From JALZKA01 sp963754045 (GTDB taxonomy: Bacteria; Actinomycetota; Thermoleophilia; Solirubrobacterales; 70-9), in assembly GCA_963754045.1 (NCBI GenBank), contig CAVWEN010000003.1:558001-622000 (forward strand): 64,000 bases of DNA, read 5' to 3'. The notes under the pieces are model-generated. The model saw only the letters and a list, made by a program, of their open reading frames with translations, was not told the origin of the DNA and ran no database searches. Below are positions 32,072-40,032 of the stretch, piece by piece. How positions within the stretch are numbered: position 1 is the stretch's first letter; the number at the start of each line of letters is the position of its first letter. The position numbers and the translations under genes were made by a program.

Positions 32072-33723
32072 CGATTCGTGATCGGAAGGCGGCGGTCGCG
32101 GCCGAACGCCTTCGCAGTCACGCGGATGCCCGGCGGCGCCTGGCGGCGTTTGTACTCGGCGCGGTCGACGAGCCGCAGCACGAAGTCGACCACAGCTGCG
32201 TTGATTCCGCCCGCCACGATCTCATCGCGCGAACGGTCCCCTTCAACATACGCAGCAAGAATCTCGTCCAGCACGTCGTAGGGAGGAAGGGAGTCTTCGT
32301 CGAGTTGGCCGGGACGCAACTCGGCCGATGGCGGCCGCTCGATCACGGACATCGGCACCGGAGGCTTGCCTCCGGTGCGCCCGTTGCGGTGGCGCACCAG
32401 CGCGTAGACCACGGTTTTGGGAACGTCCTTGATCACGGCGAACCCGCCCGCCATGTCGCCGTAAAGCGTCGCGTAGCCCACCGACATCTCGCTCTTGTTG
32501 CCGGTCGTGAGCACCAGCCATCCGTGGCTATTGGAGAGGGCCATGATCAGGTTCCCGCGGATCCGGGCCTGCAGGTTCTCCGCCGCCAGGCCGGCACCCG
32601 ATCCATCCAGATGTCCGGCCAGCGCCTCGTCGTAGGCGGCCATCGCGGCGGCGATCGGCAGCTCGATCAACGCGCCGCCGAGGTTGACCGCAATCGAGCG
32701 TGCGTCACCCTGAGTGGCAACGCTCGAGTGGGGCGAGGGCATCACCACGCAGGTGAGGCGCTCGCCACCGCAGGCGTCGGCCGCGAGCAGCGCAACCAGC
32801 GCCGAATCGATGCCGCCGGACACGGCGACGACTACGTGCTCGAACCCGTTCTTGCGGACGTAGTCGCCCAAGCCCAGCACGAGCGCGTCGTAGAGCTCGC
32901 CGAGCGGCTCGGGCCGCGAGGTTGTCCGACCGGAGGCAAGCGTGCCATCGCCGCCGAGCTCCACGGTCAGCGCCTCCTCGGCGAAGGCGGCGGCGCGCGC
33001 CACGACATCGCCCGAGGGAGTTACGGCGAAGCTGGATCCGTCGAAGACCAGTTCATCCTGGCCGCCGACGAGGTTGCAGAAGACGATCGGCACGCCCGTC
33101 TCACGCGCCCTCGCTGCGATCAGCTCCTCGCGCGCGCGGGACTTGCCGCGGTAGTAGGGCGAACCCGAGCAGTTCACGATCAGCTCAGCTCCGGAAGCGG
33201 CCTCCGCCTCCGCCGCGCCACCGGGTTGCCACATGTCTTCGCAGATGGTCACCCCGACCCGGGTGCCGGCGACCTCGATCACCAACGGCTCAACGCCGGG
33301 CTCGAAGTAGCGGTACTCGTCAAAGACCCCGTAGTTTGGGAGTCGTTGCTTGCGGTAGACACACTGGACCGCGCCGTCGGCGAGAACGGCGACCGAGTTG
33401 TGAGCGGGGCGCGGGGTGGGGGCGTCGAAGCCCGGATCCGGGTGGGCGTCGGCACGAGGCTCCGCGAACCCGACGAGAGCGGTGATCCCAGCGACCTCTG
33501 CAGCGATGCCCTCGAGCGCGGCGACGTTCGCCGCGAGAAAATGGCGCTTCAGGTAGAGGTCCTCGGCGGGGTAGCCGGGCAGGCACAGCTCGGGGAAGAC
33601 GATGAGGTCGGCGCCTTCGTCGCGGCCCCGTGAAACCCAGTCGGCGATCAGGCGTGCGTTGCCCTCCAGGTCCCCGACCGTGGTGTTGACCTGGGCAAGG
33701 ACGATCTTCAGGCTCTCGGGCAT
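32059..33723 (-). CDS. nadE: Glutamine-dependent NAD+ synthase
   Basis: 554-aa two-domain enzyme. The N-terminal nitrilase-type glutaminase shows the catalytic triad blocks LIVFPELCLPGYP (Glu), YRKQRLPNYGVFDEYRYF (Lys) and VTICEDMWQPGG (Cys). The C-terminal NAD synthetase has the P-loop VVAVSGGIDSALVALLA and the signature LVLTTGNKSEMSVGYATLYGDMAGGFAVIKDVPKT. It amidates nicotinate adenine dinucleotide with glutamine as N donor. The 3' end overlaps the thioesterase gene by 13 nt. Confidence 0.95.
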   Translation of the reverse strand: MPESLKIVLAQVNTTVGDLEGNARLIADWVSRGRDEGADLIVFPELCLPGYPAEDLYLKRHFLAANVAALEGIAAEVAGITALVGFAEPRADAHPDPGFDAPTPRPAHNSVAVLADGAVQCVYRKQRLPNYGVFDEYRYFEPGVEPLVIEVAGTRVGVTICEDMWQPGGAAEAEAASGAELIVNCSGSPYYRGKSRAREELIAARARETGVPIVFCNLVGGQDELVFDGSSFAVTPSGDVVARAAAFAEEALTVELGGDGTLASGRTTSRPEPLGELYDALVLGLGDYVRKNGFEHVVVAVSGGIDSALVALLAADACGGERLTCVVMPSPHSSVATQGDARSIAVNLGGALIELPIAAAMAAYDEALAGHLDGSGAGLAAENLQARIRGNLIMALSNSHGWLVLTTGNKSEMSVGYATLYGDMAGGFAVIKDVPKTVVYALVRHRNGRTGGKPPVPMSVIERPPSAELRPGQLDEDSLPPYDVLDEILAAYVEGDRSRDEIVAGGINAAVVDFVLRLVDRAEYKRRQAPPGIRVTAKAFGRDRRLPITNRYFG

Positions 33724-33788
33724 TCACCCGAAGTATGTATCGTCACCTTCGGTAACCGGTGGGACGGTTGACCGGGGGGGGGACACGG

Positions 33789-35345
33789 ATGCCAGGGAAG
33801 AAGCTGAACCTGAAGCTGATCGCGGGCCCGCTGGTGCTCGCCGCGACGCTTGCCGCACCGCAGGCCGCAGCGGCGATCGAAGTGGTCGAGGCGACGCCCG
33901 CGCAGGCCTCGGTTCAGATCGACGAGGCCGAGCAGGCCCTCGCGGGGACGCCCGGCCTCGACCCCACTTCCGAGCTGATCGACGTTGCCACGATCCTGCC
34001 GTCGCTGGATGGCGCGGAGCGTCGCCGCGCCAAGGCATTGCTGGCGCGACCGCCATTCGACGAGGGTGGGCGAGGCGAGCCCTTCGGCGGCGGGTGGTCG
34101 GAGGAGGCGTCGATGACCGAGCAGAAATACGCGACCCCGGGCGGACAGTTCCTGATCCACTGGGTGAAAATAGGCGGCGACGCGCCATCCCCGACCGACA
34201 CGCCCGCCAACGGCATCCCCGACTACGTCGAACTGGTCGCCGAGTCCATGGATGAATCGAAGTCGGTGGAGAACGACGCTCTCGGCTGGCCCACGCCAAA
34301 GTCCGACGGCACGCGCGGCGGCGACAGCCGTACCGACGTCTACCTCTCCGACATTTGCAGCGAGAGCGGCCAGGGGTGTGTCTTCGGCTATGCGGGACCG
34401 GACGACCACTCGAGCCAATGCAACCGTCCGCCGTATCGATGCTTTGCCTACCTTGTGCTCGACAACGACTACTCATCCGACGAGTTCGGGTACCCCGATC
34501 CCGAAATCCCGCTGCAGGTCACGGCCGCCCACGAGTACAACCACATCCTCCAGTTCAAGCTCGACGCCCTCCAGGACCAGTGGCTGTTCGAGTCCACGGC
34601 CGTATGGATGGAGGAGCAGGTCTTCCCGCTGGCGAACGACTGGCTCACCTACATGGGGCCATGGTCGCGCGGATCCGAACGCTCCCTGACCAGCGCGCGT
34701 TCATCGCAGGGCATCCGCATCTACGGCTCGGCGGTCTGGCACCACTGGCTCGTCAGCGGCGCCGGATATGGTCCGGGTGTCGTCCTCGACGCCTGGGAGC
34801 GCTCGCGACAGGGCAGCCCGAAGGACTTCGCGGCCGGCGCCTATGACCGGGCGATCAGGGTGCACGGGCCGCATAGCTTCAGCAAGGAGTTCGTGCGGTT
34901 CGCGGCAGCGACCACGGAATGGCGAACGGGAGCCGGCAATTTTCCCGATGCAGAGAGCATCGACGACGTCAGGCGTCGCGGCATCCTGCGAACCGGACGC
35001 GCACGACGCACCCGCCTCGACCACGCGGCGTATCGCCTTTTGCGCGTCGATCCGCCGGCGAAGGGAGCGATCCGGTTGCTCGCTCGTGTGCCCCGCGGCG
35101 TCCGCGCCGGGGTTGCACTCGTCGGTCGCACGGGCAGCGCGACGCTGGGCAAGGTCACCACCAGGCTGAGAAACCTGCGCCCGGGACGTACCACCGGGGT
35201 TCGGCTGCGACGCGCGAGCTCTTTCGATCGGGTAACGGCTGTATTGATCAACGCCGACGGTCGCGCCCGAACCTACTCCGAGGGCCGCGCCGACTGGGTC
35301 TATCCCAGCGACAACGCGCGGTTCAGGTTCCGCCTGAAGCGCTGA
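33789..35345 (+). CDS. Secreted zinc-metalloprotease-like protein (MXAN_6640-like)
   Basis: 518-aa exported protein. The signal peptide is MPGKKLNLKLIAGPLVLAAT followed by LAAPQAAAA. A helical pro-region leads to a domain with the zincin motif HEYNH (residues 248-252, in VTAAHEYNHILQFK) and a downstream acidic ligand candidate in LFESTAVWMEEQVF. This pattern resembles the putative metalloproteases related to Myxococcus MXAN_6640. The C-terminal 140 residues are a basic beta-sandwich-like region. The frame opens at GTG 33759, but ATG 33789 starts the signal peptide. A run of nine G (33774-33782) lies just before it. The 3' end overlaps the convergent GH3 gene by 23 nt. Confidence 0.72.
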   Translation: MPGKKLNLKLIAGPLVLAATLAAPQAAAAIEVVEATPAQASVQIDEAEQALAGTPGLDPTSELIDVATILPSLDGAERRRAKALLARPPFDEGGRGEPFGGGWSEEASMTEQKYATPGGQFLIHWVKIGGDAPSPTDTPANGIPDYVELVAESMDESKSVENDALGWPTPKSDGTRGGDSRTDVYLSDICSESGQGCVFGYAGPDDHSSQCNRPPYRCFAYLVLDNDYSSDEFGYPDPEIPLQVTAAHEYNHILQFKLDALQDQWLFESTAVWMEEQVFPLANDWLTYMGPWSRGSERSLTSARSSQGIRIYGSAVWHHWLVSGAGYGPGVVLDAWERSRQGSPKDFAAGAYDRAIRVHGPHSFSKEFVRFAAATTEWRTGAGNFPDAESIDDVRRRGILRTGRARRTRLDHAAYRLLRVDPPAKGAIRLLARVPRGVRAGVALVGRTGSATLGKVTTRLRNLRPGRTTGVRLRRASSFDRVTAVLINADGRARTYSEGRADWVYPSDNARFRFRLKR

Positions 35346-36495
35346 GGTCGCCGCCGGCTTTGAGTCGGTCCTTGAGGGTGAGGATGCGCTCGCAGGACGC
35401 ACGAAGGGCGGCTTCGTCGAGGTCCCCGGATGCGACGGCAGCGGCCAGCGTGGGGGCTACGCTCCCCGTCTCCCGGGCCGCGAACAGCAGGAGGTCCGCG
35501 CCCGCTGCCGACGCGGCGATCGCCGCGTCGGCGCGAGAGCGCTCGCCCGCGATAGCCGGCGCCAGCAGATCGTCGGTGATGACCACGCCGCCAAAACCAA
35601 GCTCCCCTCGCAGGAGGTCCGTCAGCACCTCTCGCGACATCACGGCCGGCTCGGCTGACCCCAGGCCTGGATATGAGCCCGACGATGCCATCACGAGTTC
35701 GAAGCCCTCTGCGATCGCGGCCGCGAAGGGCTCGATGTCCTTGCGCAGCTCTCGTCTGGAGGCCTCGATCGTCGTCGGTGCGAAATCGGTGTTCTCGATC
35801 GCGCGGCCCAGTCCGGGGAAATGCTTCGCGGTCGCGGCCACCCCCTCGCGCCGTAGCCCGCTTGCGAACGCAAGCCCGAGCCGGCCGACCTGGGCGGGGT
35901 TTGTACCGAATGCCCGCGGGGTCATGAACTGCCCGACGCTTGACGGGACATCGAGCACCGGGGCGAGGTTGACGTCGATCCCCAGTTCGCGGAGCTGGAA
36001 GCCAGTTGCCCTGCCCTCGAGGCGGGCCGCGTTGGGATCGTCGTTCTGAGCCAGTGTGGACGGCGATAGCGCGGGGGCGAGAGCAGGCAGACGCTCGACG
36101 ATCCCGCCCTCCTGGTCGATCGAGACCAAGAGCGGAGGGTTGCCACCCGCGAGGGCCGCCGCGCGAAGCCGCTTGATCTCCGCGCCCAGGCTCTTGCCGT
36201 CGATCTCGGGATCGGGGAAGAGGATCACGCCGCCAATCCCGCCGCGCCGGGCGGCTCGCAGCAGGTCGCGCTTCGCGCGATCCTCCATCCGCACGATCAC
36301 CGCCTGCCCGGCGATCCGTGCGAGAGCGCCGGGCGCACCCGAGTTGCAGACGGACGGCGGCTCGGATGCAGTCTCGGGCGCATTCGCGCCACCGCCCCCG
36401 CCCACGATGAGACCGATTGCGCCCGCGCCGACAGCGAGCGCTCCGAGCGCCCGGCGGCGACGCCTGGCGATCGTTGCCCCGTCCACGGTAGTCAC
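35323..36495 (-). CDS. Glycoside hydrolase family 3 protein, NagZ-like
   Basis: 390-aa exported or membrane-anchored GH3 domain. RRRRALGALAVGAGAIGLIVGG is a Tat-less signal/anchor. Catalytic-barrel blocks: PLLVSIDQEGGIVERL, GIDVNLAPVLDV, VAATAKHFPGLGR and FGGVVITDDLLAPAI with the nucleophile Asp. NagZ-type hydrolases remove GlcNAc from muropeptides. The loop after KHFPG, which carries the His/Asp acid-base dyad (DSH) in characterised NagZ enzymes, reads RAIENTDF here, so the His is missing. Start GTG 36495 has a G-rich ribosome site; TTG 36513 is an alternative. Confidence 0.82.
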   Translation of the reverse strand: MTTVDGATIARRRRRALGALAVGAGAIGLIVGGGGGANAPETASEPPSVCNSGAPGALARIAGQAVIVRMEDRAKRDLLRAARRGGIGGVILFPDPEIDGKSLGAEIKRLRAAALAGGNPPLLVSIDQEGGIVERLPALAPALSPSTLAQNDDPNAARLEGRATGFQLRELGIDVNLAPVLDVPSSVGQFMTPRAFGTNPAQVGRLGLAFASGLRREGVAATAKHFPGLGRAIENTDFAPTTIEASRRELRKDIEPFAAAIAEGFELVMASSGSYPGLGSAEPAVMSREVLTDLLRGELGFGGVVITDDLLAPAIAGERSRADAAIAASAAGADLLLFAARETGSVAPTLAAAVASGDLDEAALRASCERILTLKDRLKAGGDLSASGGT

Positions 36496-36512
36496 GGTAG
36501 CCTGATCCCCCA

Positions 36513-36953
36513 ATGGTCGCTGACGAGTTTCGAGTCGAGGTGGATCTGGGTGCTGAGCACGGCCTCTCGCTGGGCGAGCGACTGCATGCGCTGGACCTTG
36601 ACGACGAGGCTCGCGAGCGCCTTGGCGGACGTGTGGTCGTCACCCGTGACGGCGATCACCTGTTCCTCTATGCGGCATCACGCGAGAGCGCGACCGAAGC
36701 CGCGCGGGTGGCTCGCGAGGTAGTCGCAGCAGAGGGCCTGGATGCGAGCATCGAGGTCACCCGGTGGCACCCGGTCGAAGCCGCGTGGAAGGACGCCGAA
36801 GCGCCCCTGCCCGAGAGCGAGGAGGCCCGTCGCGAAGAGTTGCGGGCCCGTGGCAAGCGCGAGGCAGCAGAAGGGGACGGCGCTGTGCCGGTGCCCGGGT
36901 TCGTGCTGCTCGGCAGCTACAAGCCCGAGTTTCTGCGCGACTTGGGTCTCTAA
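36513..36953 (+). CDS. Conserved hypothetical protein
   Basis: 146-aa soluble alpha/beta protein without a recognised domain. A core of about 85 residues (FRVEVDLG, RVVVTRDGDHLFLYAAS, ESATEAARVAREVVAAEGLDA) looks like a small ferredoxin-like strand/helix unit, followed by a charged helical stretch (EARREELRARGKREAAE) and the C-terminus VLLGSYKPEFLRDLGL. No signal or membrane segment. ATG 36513 lies 9 nt after TAGCCT. It overlaps the convergent WS/DGAT gene by 4 nt. Function unknown. Confidence 0.7.
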   Translation: MVADEFRVEVDLGAEHGLSLGERLHALDLDDEARERLGGRVVVTRDGDHLFLYAASRESATEAARVAREVVAAEGLDASIEVTRWHPVEAAWKDAEAPLPESEEARREELRARGKREAAEGDGAVPVPGFVLLGSYKPEFLRDLGL

Positions 36954-38404
36954 CCGCTCGGAGGCACTACTGGGCGCTGGCGGGAAGCCGTTCGCCCACG
37001 GGCGGCGCGTGTGCGTGGTGGCGGCGACGCGAGCGACGCCAACTCCGAGAGCGACTCGGCAAGATCGTGGGCGAGCGAGTCGATGTCGGCCATCGCGTCG
37101 TAGTCACCGATCAAGCCGAAGTTGACCTGGCCGTTGTAGCTCATGATCCCGAAGCACACCGCCTGGCGCTTGGCGAGCGGCACCATCGGGAACACGGCGC
37201 GGAGCTCACGGCCCATGAGGTAGAGCGGAAACTGCGGACCGGGAACGTTGGTCACGACCATGTTGAAAAACCGCTGGCGCGACTGCATGCGTCCAGCCTG
37301 ACCGAGGATCGTCGCCGGAGCGAAGTCGGCCAGACCGGTGAGGATCGATGCGCCGACGGCCTGCTTCGAGTCCTTCAGGTCGCCCATCGCCGCTGAAACC
37401 GCTCGGAGGCGCTCCGCTGGGTCCTCGAGGCCGACAGGCAGCGGGGCAGACATCGCGCTCACCTGGTTGCCGAGGTCACCCTCCTGATCGGCTGCGCGGA
37501 CGCTGATCGGGACCATTGCCTTGAGCTCGAGCCCGGTCGTAGCGTGACCACGGGCGCGCAGGAAGCGCCCGAGGGCGCCCGCGACTGCCGCGAGTACCAC
37601 GTCGTTCACCGTGCCGCCGACGATGTCCTTCACGCTTTTGATCTCGGTTAGGTCGGCGCGGACCCAGGCGAAGCGGCGATAGGGGCTGATCTCGACGTTG
37701 AACGGGGAGGCGGGAGCGGCAACACCGGCTCGCGCCAGAGCGCCTACTGATTCAAGCGTCTCCACAGCCGCTACAACGGCTTGTCGCGGAGCGCGAAGCA
37801 AAGCCCTCACGCCGCGCATGCCCTCCGCCGGCGTCGTCGCGCGCTCGACCAGCGCCCGCGCCAGAAGCTCGGAGTCGCTCGGCTCCGGATCAGGGATCCA
37901 GGGTTCACGACTCGCGCCCGTTGTGGGCTCACGCTCAGCGTCGAAGAGCACGGTCGTGATGTCCATGCCGGAGACCCCATCGACCAGGCAGTGGTGGCTC
38001 TTGCCGACGATCGCGAACCGGCCATCGGAGAGGCCGTCGACGAGCCACAGCTCCCAGACGGGCTTTGTGCGGTCGAGGCGCTGACTGAAGATGCGCGCGG
38101 CAAGCGTGCGCAGTTGCTGTTCCGAGCCTGGCGCGGGCAGCGCCGTGTGGCGGATGTGGTAGCTGAGATTGAACTGCGGATCGTCGACCCAAACCGGCCG
38201 ACCCTGGCTGAAGGGTACGAAGCGGAGCTTCTGGCGGAAGCGCGGCACCAGGTGCAGACGCGACGAGATGTGGTCGCGGAACTCCTCGTACTCAGGCGTG
38301 GGCCCCTCGAACACCAATGTCGAGGCCACATGCATATGGGCGGGACCGTCCTCGATGTGCAGGAACGAGGCGTCGAGGCCGGAGAGTCGATCCTGGTTAC
38401 CCAT
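36950..38404 (-). CDS. Wax ester synthase/diacylglycerol acyltransferase (WS/DGAT)
   Basis: 484-aa acyltransferase that esterifies diacylglycerol or fatty alcohols with acyl-CoA to make storage lipids. The catalytic HHxxxDG is present (GKSHHCLVDGVSGMD), with the N-terminal LSGLDASFLHIED, the conserved GGTVNDVVLAAVAGAL and NMVVTNVPGPQFPLYLMG blocks, and FGIMSYNGQVNFGLIGD. The C-terminus is a basic tail. With the thioesterase and acyl-CoA ligase in the window it fits an actinobacterium that stores neutral lipids. Its 5' region faces the CRP-type site at 38461-38478. Confidence 0.93.
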   Translation of the reverse strand: MGNQDRLSGLDASFLHIEDGPAHMHVASTLVFEGPTPEYEEFRDHISSRLHLVPRFRQKLRFVPFSQGRPVWVDDPQFNLSYHIRHTALPAPGSEQQLRTLAARIFSQRLDRTKPVWELWLVDGLSDGRFAIVGKSHHCLVDGVSGMDITTVLFDAEREPTTGASREPWIPDPEPSDSELLARALVERATTPAEGMRGVRALLRAPRQAVVAAVETLESVGALARAGVAAPASPFNVEISPYRRFAWVRADLTEIKSVKDIVGGTVNDVVLAAVAGALGRFLRARGHATTGLELKAMVPISVRAADQEGDLGNQVSAMSAPLPVGLEDPAERLRAVSAAMGDLKDSKQAVGASILTGLADFAPATILGQAGRMQSRQRFFNMVVTNVPGPQFPLYLMGRELRAVFPMVPLAKRQAVCFGIMSYNGQVNFGLIGDYDAMADIDSLAHDLAESLSELASLASPPPRTRAARGRTASRQRPVVPPSG

Positions 38405-38460
38405 CTCGCTTGATCATGCCAAATCGCGGCGGCTGGGCGTTTGCTTGCGTTGTGTTAGCA

Positions 38461-38503
38461 GTGTGACTGGAATCACACATAGAACGTATGTTCGCCCTAT
38501 GCT
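38461..38503 (+). promoter_or_regulatory. Promoter with CRP-type and LexA-type palindromes before the c-di-AMP riboswitch
   Basis: Three elements in order: TGTGA-N6-TCACA (38462-38477, extended by G and C to 38461-38478), an exact match to the CRP/GlxR consensus; GAAC-GTAT-GTTC (38482-38493), matching the Gram-positive LexA (Cheo) box GAACRNRYGTTC; and a -10-like TATGCT (38498-38503). With a start near 38510 the CRP-type site is centred at about -41, the class II activator position, and the LexA-type box sits between -35 and -10. The positions are read directly; regulator identity is inferred. Confidence 0.6.
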
Positions 38504-38526
38504 CCTTGGACTGATTCGCAATGCAA

Positions 38527-38700
38527 CCTGCCGAGTCGCCCGGGGCTAGTCCGGGCGAGCGGGGGACCCAACGCCGCATGGTGCGCGGGCCTAGTGCCCA
38601 TCCAACCAGACGCCAGCGGCAGGGGCGAATCGGGCGGTGATCCGCCCGTAGCCGGCACGCAGGATGCGTCGCCGGCGAGCCCGACAGCTAACCCCGCAGG
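38527..38700 (+). ncRNA. c-di-AMP riboswitch (ydaO/yuaA leader)
   Basis: The leader of the RlpA-like gene carries the conserved ydaO-yuaA blocks in order: AGCGGGGGACCCAACG (38558-38573), CAGGGGCGAATCGGG (38620-38634) and CCCGACAGCTAACCCCGCAGG (from 38680), closed by pairing of CCTGC (38527-38531) with GCAGG (38696-38700). In actinobacteria this class usually lies before genes for secreted cell-wall hydrolases such as Rpf and NlpC proteins and turns expression off when c-di-AMP is high. The gene's Shine-Dalgarno lies a few nt after it. Confidence 0.93.
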
Positions 38701-38729
38701 CGGAGATGAAAGGAAAGGGATTCCTCCCG

Positions 38730-39686
38730 ATGCGAAGATTTCGCCTTAGACGGAGACGTGCCGCCAGCCTCGCGCTGCTGCCCGCCTTCATCGCAACTCT
38801 GATCGCGATGCCCACCGCGACCGCGGCCATTGGGGCCGAGGCCCGCCAAGCCAACATCAAGCCTGCCAAGGGAACGGTCACGTATGGCCAGAGGCTGGTC
38901 CTGCGCGGCACCTTCCCAAACTCCCCGAACGCCGGTGTGGAAGTTCTCCACCGTGCGGCCGGCAAGCCGTTCCGGAAGGTCGCCACTACCCGCACCGGTC
39001 CAGACGGCGGCTACGCCGTGCGCGTGAAGCCGCGCTCGAGCGGTCACTGGCGCGCGCGTCTGGCCAGCACCCAGCGCAGCACACAGGCGGCGTCGGCGGG
39101 TCAGGCGCCCGCCGCCGCCGACACGACATCGAACTCGAGGCGCGTCCGCGTCCGCTCGCTCACCTCGGCCAAAGTGAGCGACAAGCACACGCTTGCCGGC
39201 GGCAAGATCAAGATCAAGGGCCTCGTCAGACCCGGTGGTGTGCGCAAGATCAAGGTCAGGACCGGCAACACGACGCTGAACACGCGTACTTCGCGCCACG
39301 GACGGTTCTCCGTCCGGTTCAAACCCCGACGCACCGGGCTCTACACGGTTCGCGTGCGCGCGATCGGCAACCCGGTTGCCTCGAAGAGCACTGGCCGCGC
39401 GGGCAAGGTCACGGTCTACCGCAAGGCGATGGCCTCCTACTACGGACCCGGCTTCTACGGGAACCGGACCGCCTGCGGCCAGACGCTGACGCCTGGCACG
39501 CTTGGCGTCGCCCACAAGACGATGCCGTGCGGTACGAAGCTGACGCTGCGCAACGGCGGCCGCTCGGTGAAGGTGCGGGTGATCGACCGCGGGCCCTACC
39601 ACGGCAATCGCGAGTTTGATCTCACCGAGGCCACCAAGCGGCGCATCGGCTTCGGCAGCACCGGCTACGTCTGGACGTCGAAGTAG
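38730..39686 (+). CDS. Secreted RlpA-like double-psi beta-barrel protein
   Basis: 318-aa exported protein. The signal peptide is MRRFRLRRRRAASLALLPAF plus IATLIAMPTATAAIGA. The middle (residues 40-225) has two or three Ig-like beta-sandwich units with GTVTYGQRLVLRGTF and HTLAGGKIKIKG. The C-terminal RlpA-like DPBB domain (about 235-318) shows MASYYGPGFYGNRTACGQTL, VAHKTMPCGTKLTLR and VIDRGPYHGNREFDLTEATK, including the conserved Asp. Such domains bind or cleave peptidoglycan. ATG 38730 follows the AAAGGAAAGG ribosome site; ATG 38706 is a less likely start. Controlled by a c-di-AMP riboswitch. Confidence 0.88.
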   Translation: MRRFRLRRRRAASLALLPAFIATLIAMPTATAAIGAEARQANIKPAKGTVTYGQRLVLRGTFPNSPNAGVEVLHRAAGKPFRKVATTRTGPDGGYAVRVKPRSSGHWRARLASTQRSTQAASAGQAPAAADTTSNSRRVRVRSLTSAKVSDKHTLAGGKIKIKGLVRPGGVRKIKVRTGNTTLNTRTSRHGRFSVRFKPRRTGLYTVRVRAIGNPVASKSTGRAGKVTVYRKAMASYYGPGFYGNRTACGQTLTPGTLGVAHKTMPCGTKLTLRNGGRSVKVRVIDRGPYHGNREFDLTEATKRRIGFGSTGYVWTSK

Positions 39687-39729
39687 CAGATCACTCGGTA
39701 GCCGCCCTCGGATCACGGATAATGCTTCC

Positions 39730-40029
39730 GTGAGCGAGGGCGGCACATCTGAGGGCAAGAATCTCGAGGCGATCTCGAAGGCGATCGACCAGCACAACGC
39801 AAACTGCGCCTTCCCAGCCTCCGAGGTCCGAATGAACCCGTTCGAGCTGGAGCGACTCGGCTGGGAGGAGATCCGAGGCCTGCCGCTCGTAGGTGACCCC
39901 GAGATCGCAACGGGGCGGTTTCGCATCGTCTGCGGCGGGGAGGGTGACGGTGCGGAGCTCGAGGAGACGGAGGCGATCGGCACTCCGATCGAGGTCGGCA
40001 GCCCCGAGCCCGGCTCGATTCCCGTCTAG
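39730..40029 (+). CDS. Small conserved hypothetical protein
   Basis: 99-aa acidic soluble protein. NLEAISKAIDQHNANCAFPASEVRMNPFELERLGW followed by GLPLVGDPEIATGRFRIVCGG forms one compact alpha/beta unit; the rest is an acidic Glu/Pro tail. No known domain, signal peptide or membrane segment. The frame runs in from upstream, but GTG 39730 has GATAAT (39718-39723) 6 nt before it. It stops 3 nt before the M23 gene, so the two are probably co-transcribed. Function unknown. Confidence 0.65.
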   Translation: MSEGGTSEGKNLEAISKAIDQHNANCAFPASEVRMNPFELERLGWEEIRGLPLVGDPEIATGRFRIVCGGEGDGAELEETEAIGTPIEVGSPEPGSIPV

Positions 40030-40032
40030 GCC

